Part shown: positions 26,201 through 39,700 of the stretch, piece by piece | Numbering within the stretch: position 1 is the stretch's first letter | Layout of the letters: each line of letters begins with the position of its first letter | Assembly (NCBI GenBank): GCA_013400115.1 | Contig: VXBP01003402.1 | Span: 868,001 to 932,000, forward strand | Length of the DNA: 64,000 bases | Direction: 5' to 3' | Source: Rhinopomastus cyanomelas | Taxonomy: Eukaryota; Chordata; Aves; Bucerotiformes; Rhinopomastidae | Notes under the pieces: generated by a model | What the model was told of the DNA's origin: nothing | Databases searched by the model: none | Seen by the model: the letters and a program-made list of their open reading frames with translations, nothing else | Program-made: the position numbers and the translations under genes

Positions 26201-27641
26201 GACTTCAGAAAGAACTTTAGCCCTTTTTTTTGTTTTCTTTTTGCCACAGAAGCCAGCAAGCAAACACCCCAGCCAGTCAAGGATCAGAATTAACACCCCA
26301 CCTGCAGGTTTTTGTTCTTTTCTTTGTTTAGGTGCCTTGACCAGGAAGCAGTTAGTTGTTGAGGTGTCCTGCTAAGTGGTTGGGCTTCTTTGCTGCAAGG
26401 GTGCAATGCACTGCACTTGTGTGTAACTTCTCCTTCATTCAGGTGCCCAGATCCTGTTCTGTAGAGCTGCTTCAAGTCAGCAGCTTCCTAGCCTCTAATA
26501 CTTTAACATAAACCTCATTTTGCTGCAAGTGTGTCTGCCAGCAGCATGTTCTGGTGATACTGCCTCGGAGGGACTTGGTTCTTCTAAGCCAATTTTGTTC
26601 TCTAACTATAGCAATGATGGGGTTTGCTTGTGGAAATCTTTTTGCTTCCCCTGAGGGATTTATTAGTGATGGGTTATAGAGTAGGGAGAAGTTTCTCTCC
26701 AACAGACAACTGACTGTTTTACCTTGATGTTTAGCATCAGTTCCTGCTGTCGCTACGTGGGGTAAAGAACTGCAGTCTGAACTAGATTGCAGTAAATTAA
26801 ACTTTCCAACTGCCCAGATATTGTCTGGTCATTGTGGTATAAAAACCCAAATACAAGTGATCAGATTATTTTGTACTTCTGTTACAGCTCTGACTCTCTT
26901 CTAAAATGCTCTGACTACAAAAATTGAATAGATTCATAAAACACTTTTATTTCTTCCTTCATCATATCCTGTATTGTAGAACAACAGGAGCTGGGATAAA
27001 GTGTCTCCTGTACTCTGTGACTGTTCCTTTATGCTCTTGGGTTTGAGGGGAAGCAGTGGCATGGGTATGCAACATCGGCCAAGCTGGTTTAATGTAGCTG
27101 CACTTCAGTCATGTCATTGTATTGGGTGACATACAGGCTTTGCTGCAGAAGCAGGAGACTTGAAAAAGTTCTCAAGGCTTTGCTTGCCTTGTCCTCAGAG
27201 TTTTAAAAAATCTATTCACTTGAGAAGGTTTAGCAAGGGATAGGAATGTAAGTCTACAATAATCTTTTGAGTTAGAGATGGTAATAGTAAACTATTGGCT
27301 TTGTGCCAGCCCAAGTGAGGAACTCTCATGTAAGCCCAGTGATTACTCCTGAGGATGACAGTAATTCATGTCTGCACTGGTTAGACTGCATGAAGAAGTG
27401 AGAGGAGCATACAGAAAAGGGAGCTTTATTCAACGATTCAACATCTGTGTTTTGGCTAAATACTAAATAGACTTTTAAAAACAGTAACCAGATGCTATTT
27501 TGTAGCAGTAAAAGGATATAAGGGTTTCCAGTGAAATTACTCATAAATCTGATAAAATCAAATGTCTGGATACTCTCTCTACATTTTGAATAATTGTTTT
27601 CCGAGGTTCATTCATAATTCATAATTTACTTCTGGTTCTAG

Positions 27642-27749
27642 TTGCTGATGTATGGTCAAGATGAGCGGATTAGGAGAAAACTCCTTGGACACCTTGACCA
27701 ATGAGTCCAGGAAGCGCAAGCCATTGCCCTGTGATACACCAGGTGCTAG
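27642..27749 (+). CDS. NCOA3: NCOA3 coding exon 1 (start codon exon)
   Basis: The acceptor is GGTTCTAG and the exon begins TTGCTGATG, as in the human leader. The coding part starts at the ATG at 27661 (A at -3) and ends at the donor AG|GTAGGT, with 89 coding nt and phase 2. It encodes residues 1-29 with the NLS RKRK. Two further ATGs lie at 27648 (out of frame, open to TGA at 27702-27704) and 27652 (in frame, would add MVK). Confidence 0.95.
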
Positions 27750-30700
27750 GTAGGTTTATACAGACCTTTATCTCTTTTTTTAAAGACTTTAAAAAATATT
27801 TGATACTTTTTCATTTCAGTTTACATTTGAACTAATGGTTTTTTTCAGTTGAAAAATCCTGTAGGCCAGCTTCCATTGCGAAGCTGCACAGTTGTACTAT
27901 TCTGTGTAGCTATGCCATAGTTGATAGATGCCCTGTAGACCTGTGGAAATCTGAATAGAGTGAACGTAGAAGAAATTAATGTTTGAAGCTGATTGCAAGG
28001 CAAAAGAAGGACAACCTTTGCTTCACAGAAATGTCAAAATCTTATATCTGGGACCAGATGGGACAGGTCTCATTTCAGGTGCCTGTTCAGCATACAACTT
28101 GTCTATAGGTTGAGCTTTCTTCTTTAAACTTCATTTCTCCAGACTACTACTTCACAATTCCATCTCAAACGTCTACAGTGTGTGCTGCTTTACTGCCGTG
28201 CTCACCTCTGTCAGAGATGGTTATCTGAGGGACTCGGATTTCTGTGCCACTCCAATCTCATGGATTTTCAGCACATGTTAAGAGTTGTTATCCTTTAATG
28301 TTCTTGTTCCCAAACATTATTAATCTTTATTAAATTTATCTTCAGTTTTACCAAGATACGAGGCCTCATGTTTCTCCCTATTATGTCGCTACTGTCCCAT
28401 GCTCAGCACCTCCACCATGCAACAGACTGTGACATCCTCAGGTTTTCCAACTGAATCCCCATCCCTATGTCTCTTCATGAGTATCATTCATTCCAGTCTA
28501 TTTTTCTCTTTCTGACCATTCAGAAATTTTGTCCTTCAGTTTGTCACCCTCTGTTCACTTTCTCTACAATTCAAGACCCTGTTTTGTTGCACATTTCTGT
28601 TCTTCGTGCATGCTGGTGTTCTCCGGGGCTGGTCCATGTGTACTTTCCTAATGCCTTAACTTGGTTTCTTCTCAAGGAATGTTAGGATTTTTTTATATTT
28701 CTTCACTATGCCCATTCTTGCCCCTTCTGTTTCTCCTGACTTCTTTTTCTACTCTTCACATACTCTGTGGGTGACACTCTTCTCTGTGTTGTTTTGGGCT
28801 CTAGGTAGTGTCTTGATTCAGCACGTTAATCTATGTAGGAAAAGGAATTTCAGGAAGACACTTTATCCAGCAATATTAGTTTGTCTGGAATTTAGCTTTT
28901 GTTGGATATTGAGAAGGAACTTTTGTTCTGATGCCTGGAGGTGTCTGAGGTGTCAGTTTCAGTAGTAATCTCATTCCAAACAATCCAAAGGAATTTCACA
29001 GAATGTTGTAATTTATTAGAGAAATGAAACAGCATGTAAAACCTTAGGTCGCATTTAGGGTTAAGATACAGTTCCACTGTGAATGTTATCATTCTGTTCA
29101 CAGGTAACTGCTGTTTTTGTTAAATGTGAACATGGGTTAATCCCAGGAGGGTTTCCCATATCCTCAAGATAAATTTGTACTTACAGTTATTGTTAAGAGC
29201 CCACGAAAAACCCAAACAACAATGTAACAGACACCCCCCCCACCCTTCAGGTGTATGTTTCCTTGAAGGAAAACTAGTCCCTGGGTTTAATAGGTGCGTG
29301 CTGTATGAAGTACGTTCAGAGTGAGCACAGCTTTTTTATCTGATGACATGTAAATGTATGAAGTTTGTTTTTGGTTCCTAGCCTGACCTGCAGTGGTGAG
29401 AAGCGTCGTCGTGAGCAGGAGAGCAAATACATCGAAGAACTGGCTGAACTGATATCTGCTAATCTGAGTGACATTGATAGCTTCAATGTCAAACCAGACA
29501 AATGTGCTATTTTAAAAGAAACTGTGAGACAGATTCGACAGATAAAAGAGCAAGGTACAGTCCCCTGCAGAGCCAAAATATTTTAATCTTCTGGCAAGTC
29601 CTTTTCCAAAGCAGTAGTAGCTTAGGAAATGGAGCAAGTAGCATTTACCTTCGTGTAACTGAGAAAGCCTTCAGACTTTGACTTGAACCAAACTTCTGTT
29701 GTGCCATAATTATTTTCTGTTTGAAAGTAACCAAGTGTTTACTATCACTTCTTACTGGGAATCAGATCAGGGCTTTTAAAGTTTTGTATGGTCTTTCTTA
29801 TCAGTTTTTGTGAAAATACTAGGAAAGGTGAAGTTAGTCTACAGGCAAGCGAAAAGCAGATGGTGCTGTACCATCTGCTGGTACAATATGCCAGATACCC
29901 ACTGGTGTGACGATACATACTGTTGTCTTTCGATTCAAGTGACTTCATGTCTGAAGTGAGCTTATGCTTTGAAATGAATTTCTTAAATACCTGGTTTCTT
30001 ATGAGGCACGCTTCCTGTCAGCTACATAGAAGTCTGTTTTCCTGATATGTTTTTATGGGTTTTGCTTAATGGGATTTTCTTGTGCGGTTAAAGACGTGCT
30101 TCCGAAGGGGTTAAGTATGGGACTCCACTATATTTATTATATGATCTGAAGCTACATTTACCTTCAGCTCAAATAATACAACAGTGCAGTGTCCTGTGCT
30201 TGGGATATAGTCAAGTCAACTAAGGAGGAGATAGCAATGCACCAGGTCCTGGCAATCACTTTCAGCAAAGGTAGATCTCAGTGGTATAACAGCATTTTTT
30301 AGTGCACAGAACCTGTTTTTTGAGATGGATAGTGAAGGATATACTGAATGTATTGCTTTTGCACCTCCAATGACTGTATAGTCTGCTAGATTATGCATTT
30401 CCTTTGAGGTGTATTTTACTTGTCATGTGTCACACTTGCCACATCTTTCTGAAGAAACGTTAAAGCAATCCTAAATGTTAGACTTCTGGATTTAAAGCTT
30501 TTCTAGTGTAATCTAGTGCAATGTAATAATTCTAGTTTTGTATAGAGTTGAATGATAATCTTCCTGTGACCTGGTAATAATCTTCCTCTTGGATACTATG
30601 CCATTGTGCTCTGCTGGCCAGCCAGCAAGAACCACACAACAAAATTTACTGTTTGTTTTCTGTAATTCTGCTGTATTTCATGGATTTCCTTTCCACTTTC

Positions 30701-33700
30701 CCTGCCATCAATTTATTTAGGATAGTTTGATTCTGAAAATACAATTTTATTACATATGTATACACCCACACACATGTATTAACATGAGCTAAAGCCTTTT
30801 TGTAGAACAGTGATGGCCTCTGAAGGCTGTGACCAATGATGATAAGATAATGAAAGTAAAACAAGTAAAAGAGAGAGAGGAATGTACCTAACGACTGTAT
30901 GCAGATTCAGCAGGCATTCATCTCACAAGTGATCCCAAAAGCAGCAGAAGAAATATTCATAACTCGATAACTGTCAACTTTAACTGTCCAGTCAGTTTAT
31001 GTAGCCATGACCTTTATTTTAGTCTCAAGCAACTAACAGTATGAGACCTCCTTTCTCAGTCAGGTGTTTTTGTCTTTATTCAAATGTTTCCTAGAATCTG
31101 GCTTCTTGTGAAATGATGCTTTACTCACACATGCCTTTTGGGTTTCAGGAAAAGCAGTTTCTAATGACGATGACGTTCAGAAAGCTGATGTGTCTTCTAC
31201 AGGTCAAGGAGTTATTGATAAGGATTCTTTGGGACCCCTTTTATTACAGGCAAGTACAAATTGCACCCTAGTAAATCCCTATGAAAGCAAATACTTAGGT
31301 GAAAAAAAAATAGCAGTCCTGCAATGCTCTGGTAATAATATGCAAGAACTACACGGGACTATGTTTGGAACAGTCATGAAGAGCATCTATCATGTTTTCT
31401 TAATTTTGCTGAGTTCTCCGTAGAAGGAAAGACAAGACTGCTTTTGGATTTTCTCATATTTTTGTGCTTTTTCTCCATCAGCAAACCTACAGCTAGAGTG
31501 GTACTTAGTAATGTGAGGATTATTTTGCATTTTAAGGGAGTAAGTATTAAAATAAATGGGTGAGGTTTTTTCAAAGCCTAGAGGTTTGTGATGTGGATTG
31601 TGGTTTGTGTTTGCAAATTGTGAAGCATTTTAAACAAATACTGCCATCAAGTAAAGTAAGCTAAGAATAACTATACAAAAGGTACCCAGCAGAGACTGGT
31701 TTTTTTATGCCTAGCAAACCAATGCCATGTTTACAAGTTCATTAAAAAGCACTTTTTGAACTTAATTGCTTTACATAGATAGACTTTTTCTTTCAGTAAA
31801 GAACATACAGTATTTTGAGACATGGATAAACCCTTTTATCTCATCACTCAATAGTGGAAATGTCTTCATGTTCATGTCCTACTACTTGTTTCTACTGAAT
31901 TTCTTCTGATTTCAATTTGCCAGCTGTTGCAATGATGTTACAAATGCATTATCTTGTGTTCAAATAAAGCAAGAAAGAAACATGATTGGTTATCACTATG
32001 AAAGAGCTCAATGGAATAACAAACAGATTAATTCTTAATATTGAAATCAGCCCTTACCAGACACTTCTCTAATTAGAGAAGGAATTAAAACTTTATGAAA
32101 AGAATTGCGTGTGGTGTTACTTGGCATTTATCACCCCACAGTTTTATTCTGATTCTGTTCAGAGGTAGTTGGTGTATCTTGTGTAATATGTTGTCATGTT
32201 AATATTTAGGCGTTGGATGGTTTCCTGTTTGTTGTAAATCGAGATGGGAACATAGTGTTTGTGTCAGAAAATGTGACCCAGTATCTGCAGTATAAACAAG
32301 AGGATCTGGTCAATACAAGTGTCTATGGTATCTTGCATGAGGAGGACCGCAAGGACTTTTTGAAAAACTTGCCTAAATCTTCAGGTAATAAAAATTTACT
32401 TACTACACTGTTACTCAGCTGTTTAAAACTAACTAAATTAGTAACAACAATAATGGGTGATTTTTAAAATGCCTTACATATACAAAGAGCATTTGACTGC
32501 AAAAATACTTCAAAAATACTGAAAATCATGAAAAATATGACTGTGCTGTTCCTAGCACAGCGCCAGAAATAAATGTGCTGGAAATTCCTACTGTACTTGA
32601 GCCTTTGTAATTTGTTTACCTGTAACTTAAAACTAGGATACTAAAGGAAAACATTTCTTAATGTCACAAGTTTAGTTGTTGGAACGGCTTGTGTTTGAAA
32701 GGTGAATGACTTTCACCTTGAAGTGTTCTGTAGTAGCAAAAAGATTATTTCACTTGGTTCTTAATGCCTCTATTTTTTATCAAGATGTAAAGCCTATGGA
32801 TTATTGAGAAAGCATCTTAAAATCTTTAATCTCTCTCTAATATAGGAACAAGGTGTCTAAATTAAGGAAATGAAGAAAAATCAGTTGTGAATTGTTTTTT
32901 AATGAAAATCTTTAAATTCTTAATGTTTTCTTCAAAGTGAATGGAGTTGCTTGGAGCAATGAAATACCTAGACAGAAGAGCCATACGTTCAATTGTCGGA
33001 TGATGGTGAAAACCTCTCATGATATTTTAGAAGATGTTGGCAGCCACCAGGATGTGCGTCAGAGATATGAAACAATGCAGTGCTTTGCTTTATCTCAGCC
33101 AAGAGCTATGATGGAAGAGGGGGAAGGTAGGAAATTCTGTGGAACTTACTGGGTGCAAAAGAAACCTGAGTAAAGCTTTTTGGTATTTGAGAGAAGTTAC
33201 AAATTCTGTAGCTTCTGCGTTCCGTTTTTAAGTGAGGAACAGAATGCAAGTGCTTCAATTCTTGCTGTCTGTAATTCTATGTTAAATAATGAAAGACACA
33301 TCAGATATTTGATTTCATGCTTTAATAAAATAAAAAATGAGACATTAAAGACGACATTCTTTTTAAAATACAGATTTGCAGTCCTGTATGATTTGTGTGG
33401 CACGTCGAATCACAACTGCAGAAAGGGTATTTCCAGCAAATCCAGAGAGCTTTATTACAAGACATGATCTTTCAGGTGAGAAATGTACCCAAGAAAGTAT
33501 CCCTTTTTTGCTCTTTTTTTATGTAAATAGACAGTGATCCATAGTGACTGGCAGTGTTTGTAAGAATTCCCAACTAATTTGTGCAGTACTGTTCCAGGCA
33601 GTGGAGTGTAACAGTAACTTTGGGATGTACATTCTGTCTCTGTGCTGGAGTGGCAGCTTGGAATAAAGCACTGCTTGTTTGAACTTGGCAGAATGTCAGG

Positions 33701-36700
33701 TAGTTGTCATTATGCTTTCCTGTACAAGTAAAAAATAGTTTAAATCCTACCTGAAGCCAATAAAAGTTCTTTAGTCTGTTTATATTTTATTCAGTACATG
33801 AGCTAACTTTTAAAGTGGTTTATGCTGTTTAAACTGAAACACCTATATAATCTATATGGGGCTTTTGCAGATGTCAGTTAGTGTTTGTGGTGGTCCTTTG
33901 TGGATGCAGTTGGTCATGATGTGTTTGCATCCTTTGAGTGCTGTCAACAGAGATTGCAGTTACTGTTTTTTAAAGCTCTGGCATTAACCTGTGGGTGCTT
34001 TGCTTTCTGTAGAAATCCTGTTGAGTAGTAATGCTTTAATAAGCATCATATTAAAATTTGTTATTAGGCTGAGGAGCAGTTAAAATCACAGAATCATGGA
34101 GGCTGGAAAAGCCCTCTCAACCTAACATCACCACATTGGCCAGACCAGGACACTAAGGGCCACACCTGGTCTGTCCTTCAACACCTCCCAGGTTGGGGAT
34201 TCCAGCACTGCCCTGGGCAGTCCATTCCAGTGTCTGATCACCCTTGGTGTGAGGAAGGGCTTCTTCACATCCAACCTAATCCTCCCCTAGCAGCTTTAGG
34301 CGCTGCCCTCTCATCCTGATGCTAGTTGTCTGGGAGAAGAGCCTGAATCCCCACCTGCTATAACCTCTCCTCAGGTATTTGAGTGTAGACAGGGATGAGG
34401 TTGCCTCCGAGTGTCCTCTTCTCCAGGCTAAACACCCTCAGCTCCCTCAGCCTCTCCTCAGCAGACTCCCTCAAGTTGCTCCTCTGGATGTACTCCAGCA
34501 CCTCAAGATCTTTCTTCAAGTGAGTGGCCCAGAACTGCAGTCTTCTGAGGCCTCTGCAAACCATATTATACAGAAGGCTTGGTACAGTCAAAGAGTTTCA
34601 TTTGGGCTTTTTCTTTCCTGTTACAGGCAAACTTGTCAACATTGATACAAACTCATTACGGTCTTCCATGAGACCTGGCTTTGAAGATATTATTCGTCGC
34701 TGTATTCAGAGGTTCTTATGCCATAATGATGGTCAGTCATGGTCAAACAAACGCCACTATCATGAAGGTAAAAATCTGTTTGCAGTGTTGGATCATATCT
34801 CCTTGTGGCTGCGTCTTTTTTCTGAAAAACAAATATGCTGATTTCTGCTTCTATTCTTTTTTTCCCTTCGTAGTTTTTGCTACTGTTAGTTGCCGTGACT
34901 CATTTACAAGCTGAAGGGGAGTGATCTCTTGAGAAATAACTTTTCCAATTGAAGTTACTTTGTTTTTCTAATGTCTGTTTTGATTATTTTCATGGAAAAT
35001 AAGATCTGCGAGCTTGCAGTTAGCTGCTTTTCCACAGATGGATGTAGTGATGACAATGACAGCTCCATTTCTGTAATGACATGTAATCCTTAATTGCCAT
35101 TCGTTTGTTTTGTTTAACCTTTGTTTGACTTTTTATTTCAATTCATCCATTCTGTCATTAAAGTTTATATTGCTAAAAGTGAGTAACAGTTGCGTTGATG
35201 CTTTTTTCCATTCAAGACACAAAGGTTCAAAATATTTCCAGTGTTCCAGTGCTCTGTGTTTTGTATCTCTAATTTCGATAACTCTGATAAAGTGAAGTAC
35301 AGCCAGTATCTTAAGTAAGAAAGATGATATTTGCCAAGTTTTCTGAAGGCTAGTCTTTCTAAAGGATCACACAGGTAGAGGGGATATTAAGTAAAAAGAG
35401 ACTCGTACCAGCAGAAATTGAGTTTCCATTACACTGGAAATTCTTTGACTCAATTGATTAAATCCTAAATTAACAAGAATTTGAAGCTCAGATGAAATAC
35501 AATGGTTTCCACAAACTTTGATTGAAATAATTTTTAAACTTAAAAATACTTAATATGAAGTCTTCCAAGTTCAATTTTTATTCCATATTAATTACCTTTA
35601 CAATTTAGTGCAATTAGAATCCTCAGCAACTGAAGGGTATTGAGTTAAAAATCTGTCGCGTGTGTATTAAATAGAATGTAGAGTTTTAAATCTGACTGCT
35701 TTCTTCTGTATTTACTTTACAGCCTATACACAAGGTCATGCTGAAACACCCCTGTATCGGTTTTCTTTGGCGGATGGTACTATAGTGACAGCACAAACGA
35801 AGAGCAAACTGTTTCGAAATCCTGTAACTAACGACCGCCATGGATTTGTCTCGACCCACTTTCTTCAAAGGTGAAATCAGTGGTATCTCCGTGGCTTTTA
35901 AAAATGTATCTGACCTTGAAGATACCTGGAAAAAAGTGCATAAAATACTTTACCTGATTAAAACTCAGAGGTGGAATAACTTGTGGAGCAGAGTTGCAGA
36001 GAATGCAGTGGAATGTGTCAGCCTAACACTGACAGGTCCAGCTTCACTGTGTGTGACAGGGAGACTGGCACAGTTAGAAGAGAGGCTCTTCCTCAGTAGC
36101 TGCCTGGAGCATTATTCTTCTGGGTGGACATTCATAGTGATGAAACCCTGATAATGTAAATGTTCTGCTACATGCTTTATCTTACTCTTTTTAGTTCCAG
36201 ACCAGTTAAAAAGACAACATAAACCTCTCAGATGCATCATTGATGACTCAAAGTTAAATGTACCTTAAACAGCACTTCCCATGACCTGTTCTTGTTGATT
36301 GCAGGAATAATTGAAATGCCACTCTGGAGGGAATCTGCCTGCTTCTGGCACTAAAGTGCCTCCAGATGCTGAAAAATGAGTTGCTGAGATTGTTCGGGGC
36401 ATCATTAGTGTGCACAGTAGAATGGTGTCATGCATTGACTCAGGAAAGGATTACAAGATGGAAGATGTTTAAACTGATAAATCTGAGTAATGCCTCAACA
36501 AAAGCCTTTTGAAGGGGGATAATATATGGACTTACAGCTCAAATCACCTAAAGCACTGAGCACTTTGTTAGTCAATAAATGAGTGGTGTGGCTTAGTTCT
36601 GCTTTTGTGGAAACTTGAATTCACACGGCTCTTAATGAAACAATATTTAGAAAATTACTCAATAATGCTATTCTGTCACTGTAGTACTCGATTCCAAATA

Positions 36701-39700
36701 AGATATTAATTTTTTTAATTGTTTTTTCTGGGAATGTTGTTGATTTCACAGAGAACAAAATGGATATCCTAATTCAGTCGGGCAAAGCATCAGAATGCCT
36801 GTGTCTGGAAACACAAGTTCTGTTGGTGGTCTCATGAACATGTCACCAGGACAAGGCATGCCAATGCAGAACAGGAGCTACGGGATGGGAGATTCCAGTG
36901 CAGTGGGCCAGCTTGGTAGCACTCGCTATGGAGGCCCTGGTAATATGGGGCCAGTGAGCTCTGGACCAACAATGCAGTCGTCTGCTTATCAGAACAACAG
37001 CTACGGGTTAAATATAAGTAGCCCACCACATGGTAGTCCTGGGTTGACTTCCAACCAACAGAACCTAATGATATCTCCTAGGAATCGAGGGAGTCCTAAA
37101 ATGAGTTCACACCAGTTTTCTCCAGTTACAGGTACTTTATTGTTGCTGTAAGCACTTTTTTGTAAGCTGTCTTTTCTCGCTTTTATCTGTACTCCACCTT
37201 TCATCCTTTTTAACAGCTCTATATGACTTCGTATGTGTTACATAGTGTAATATGCCTGACTTTCATGGTATAAAGGTATTTTACAATAATTAACTGAATG
37301 CAGCATTCGTACTTAATCCAAGGGAAAGATGGGTTCAGACAGTACTGCAGTCTAATCCGTTTGTCTGACATGTGTACAGGTATGCACTCTCCGATGGGAT
37401 CTGCCAGCAACACCGGCAACAGCACTTTCTCTAGCAGTTCTCTTAGTGCTCTTCAAGCCATTAGCGAGGGTGTTGGAACGTCACTTTTATCAACACTTTC
37501 TTCACCGGGTCCAAAATTGGATAATTCCCCAAATATGAGTGTGGCTCAGCAAAGTAAAACGAATATCCAGGACTCCAAAAGCCCTCCTGGTTTGTATTGT
37601 GAACAAAACCAAGTGGAAAGTTCCATATGCCAGTCGAACAGCAGGGATCCTCTCAGTGAAAAAGACAGCAAAGAGGGAAATCTGGAGGCATCTGAAGGTC
37701 AGAGGGGACCATCTGAAAGCAAAGGGCATAAAAAACTGCTCCAGCTCCTCACCTGCTCGTCAGATGAAAGAGGACATTCCACAGCATCAAACTCCCCTCT
37801 AGACTCAAATTGTAAAGAATCTTCTACCAATGTTACCAGTCCTTCAGGAGTTTCCTCCTCAACACCTGGAGGGGTATCTTCCTCCTCAAACGTGCATGGG
37901 TCACTCCTGCAAGAGAAGCACAGGATTTTACATAAATTGTTGCAGAATGGCAATTCTCCTGCAGAGGTAGCCAAGATCACAGCTGAAGCTACTGGTAAAG
38001 ACACCTATCATGAAACCAGTAATGCAGCCCCCTGTGGAGAAGGTCCTGTCAAACAGGAGCAACTGAGCCCAAAGAAGAAGGAAAACAATGCTTTACTGAG
38101 ATACCTGTTAGATAAAGATGATATTAAGGACCCACTTTCCAAAGAGTTGAAGCCGAAAGTAGAAAGTGTGGATAATAAACTGGGACAATGCAGTAGTTCT
38201 ACAATTCCTACTTCCAGTCAAGAAAAAGAGATGAAAATAAAAACAGAACCAGCGGAGGAGGTACAGTATGATGGAAAATGGCAGCAGTGAGCAAACCTGT
38301 GTTTTCCTGTTACAGAGATTGGCTAATTATCAAACACTTTCTAGTTTGTGCATGGAAGCATTTCTAAGGCAATTCTGTGTGAAACCACACACTCTGGTTT
38401 TGCTGTAGCTGGAGCAGCACAGAAAGCTACAGGATATGTCTATAACCAGATGGGCTGTACTCGAGTCCCAGGCTAATGGTGTTCAGTTACACTCCTGTTA
38501 AGGTGTAGTGTGTATTTACAATAGATTCCTTAAACTCAGGTCTTTAACGCCCGCTGTTTCACACAGCTGGGATTTTTTATTTTTATGGGGTATTAGGAAA
38601 TGGAGCTGGAGCTGCCTCTGTAATTAGTTCTCAATGCAAGAGCAAAAAGTTATTTTGTTTAGCAAATGCAAACAACATACAAACATTGATACTTGGAATT
38701 GGTTTTGATTGCTCTTAGTTCATTCCTTGGCTTTAGCCTCTTTTTTTTCCTTAAATGAGAAATGTTGTTCCAGACATTCACATCCAAATAAATGTGTGTA
38801 TTTGTCTTTTCAATGTTCCTAGAGCTGAAATTCCAAGGAATGTCATGATATAGCAAATTCTGTCACCTTGGAAAAGTCTCCTGAAGGCAGCAGTGCACTT
38901 ACTAAGGACAGCTCTTCTTGAAATGCTGAAGTGTAGATAGTATTTCCTGAGTCACATTTGGAACTGCTTCAAAGTCAATAACGCTGCTCAGTGTGGCATA
39001 GTTTCCTGAAAATACACTGATATCTTAGAACTTGATGTTCCCAAGTCAGTAATAACTATGTAAATGAAAAATTATGGCACCGTTTTTGTATTCAGTAATG
39101 GTTGACTATAAATTGAACGCCTCACGGCAGTTTTTTGTTAAGTACCACTTATGGAGAAGTCTCTAACAACTGTGAGACACTGCTCGGTGGGTAGTTCTAG
39201 TACTTACTCCTGAGATCTAATTAGCACATTCTGAGAAGCTTGGTTTGTGAGGGTATGAATCTACCATATAGGCAATTATTTCTCTGTTCAAACTGCATCT
39301 GCTTTAAAGACAAAGTTTTCAAGAAGGTTAAGGATTCAATTAACCGAAAAAACTGGGAGTATTTTCATGCGGTGTTGTGTTTAGCAGTGATCAAGTGAAG
39401 CTTTGTGTGTATGATTTATCACTGACTGCTACACGTTCCAGGCTTTGTTTTCTCTCATTAGCATGTTTGTCTTTAATTTGTGATGACTGAAATGTTTATA
39501 TTTAAATGTTCCTTTCAGTTTTTTTGTGAACCTCCACGCTCTCCCAATTCTCAGAATTAGCCAAGCAAAATACTCTAAACAGGGTAGCTAAGTGGTAACT
39601 GAAGTTCTTTGGAAACTGAGAAATAGCCCAAGGTACTGCCAGTGAACTAAACCCTTTGTCTCCCAGTTATATCTTTTAAGATTAGTGAAGAGTAAATTAA

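Larger units (their letters stand above)
20244..27641 (+). other. NCOA3: NCOA3 intron before first coding exon
   Basis: A 7.4-kb intron (if the leader exon at 20168 is right) holding three CR1 copies, an N at 22594, and a splice-bounded GC-richer segment at 25295-25518. Otherwise AT-rich with no coding signal seen. Confidence 0.5.

Noticed and set aside
37298..38290. 330-codon continuous frame taken as one exon
   Set aside because: The true exon is 37380-38260; the flanks are intron, as the acceptor TGTACAG and donor GAG|GTACAG show.
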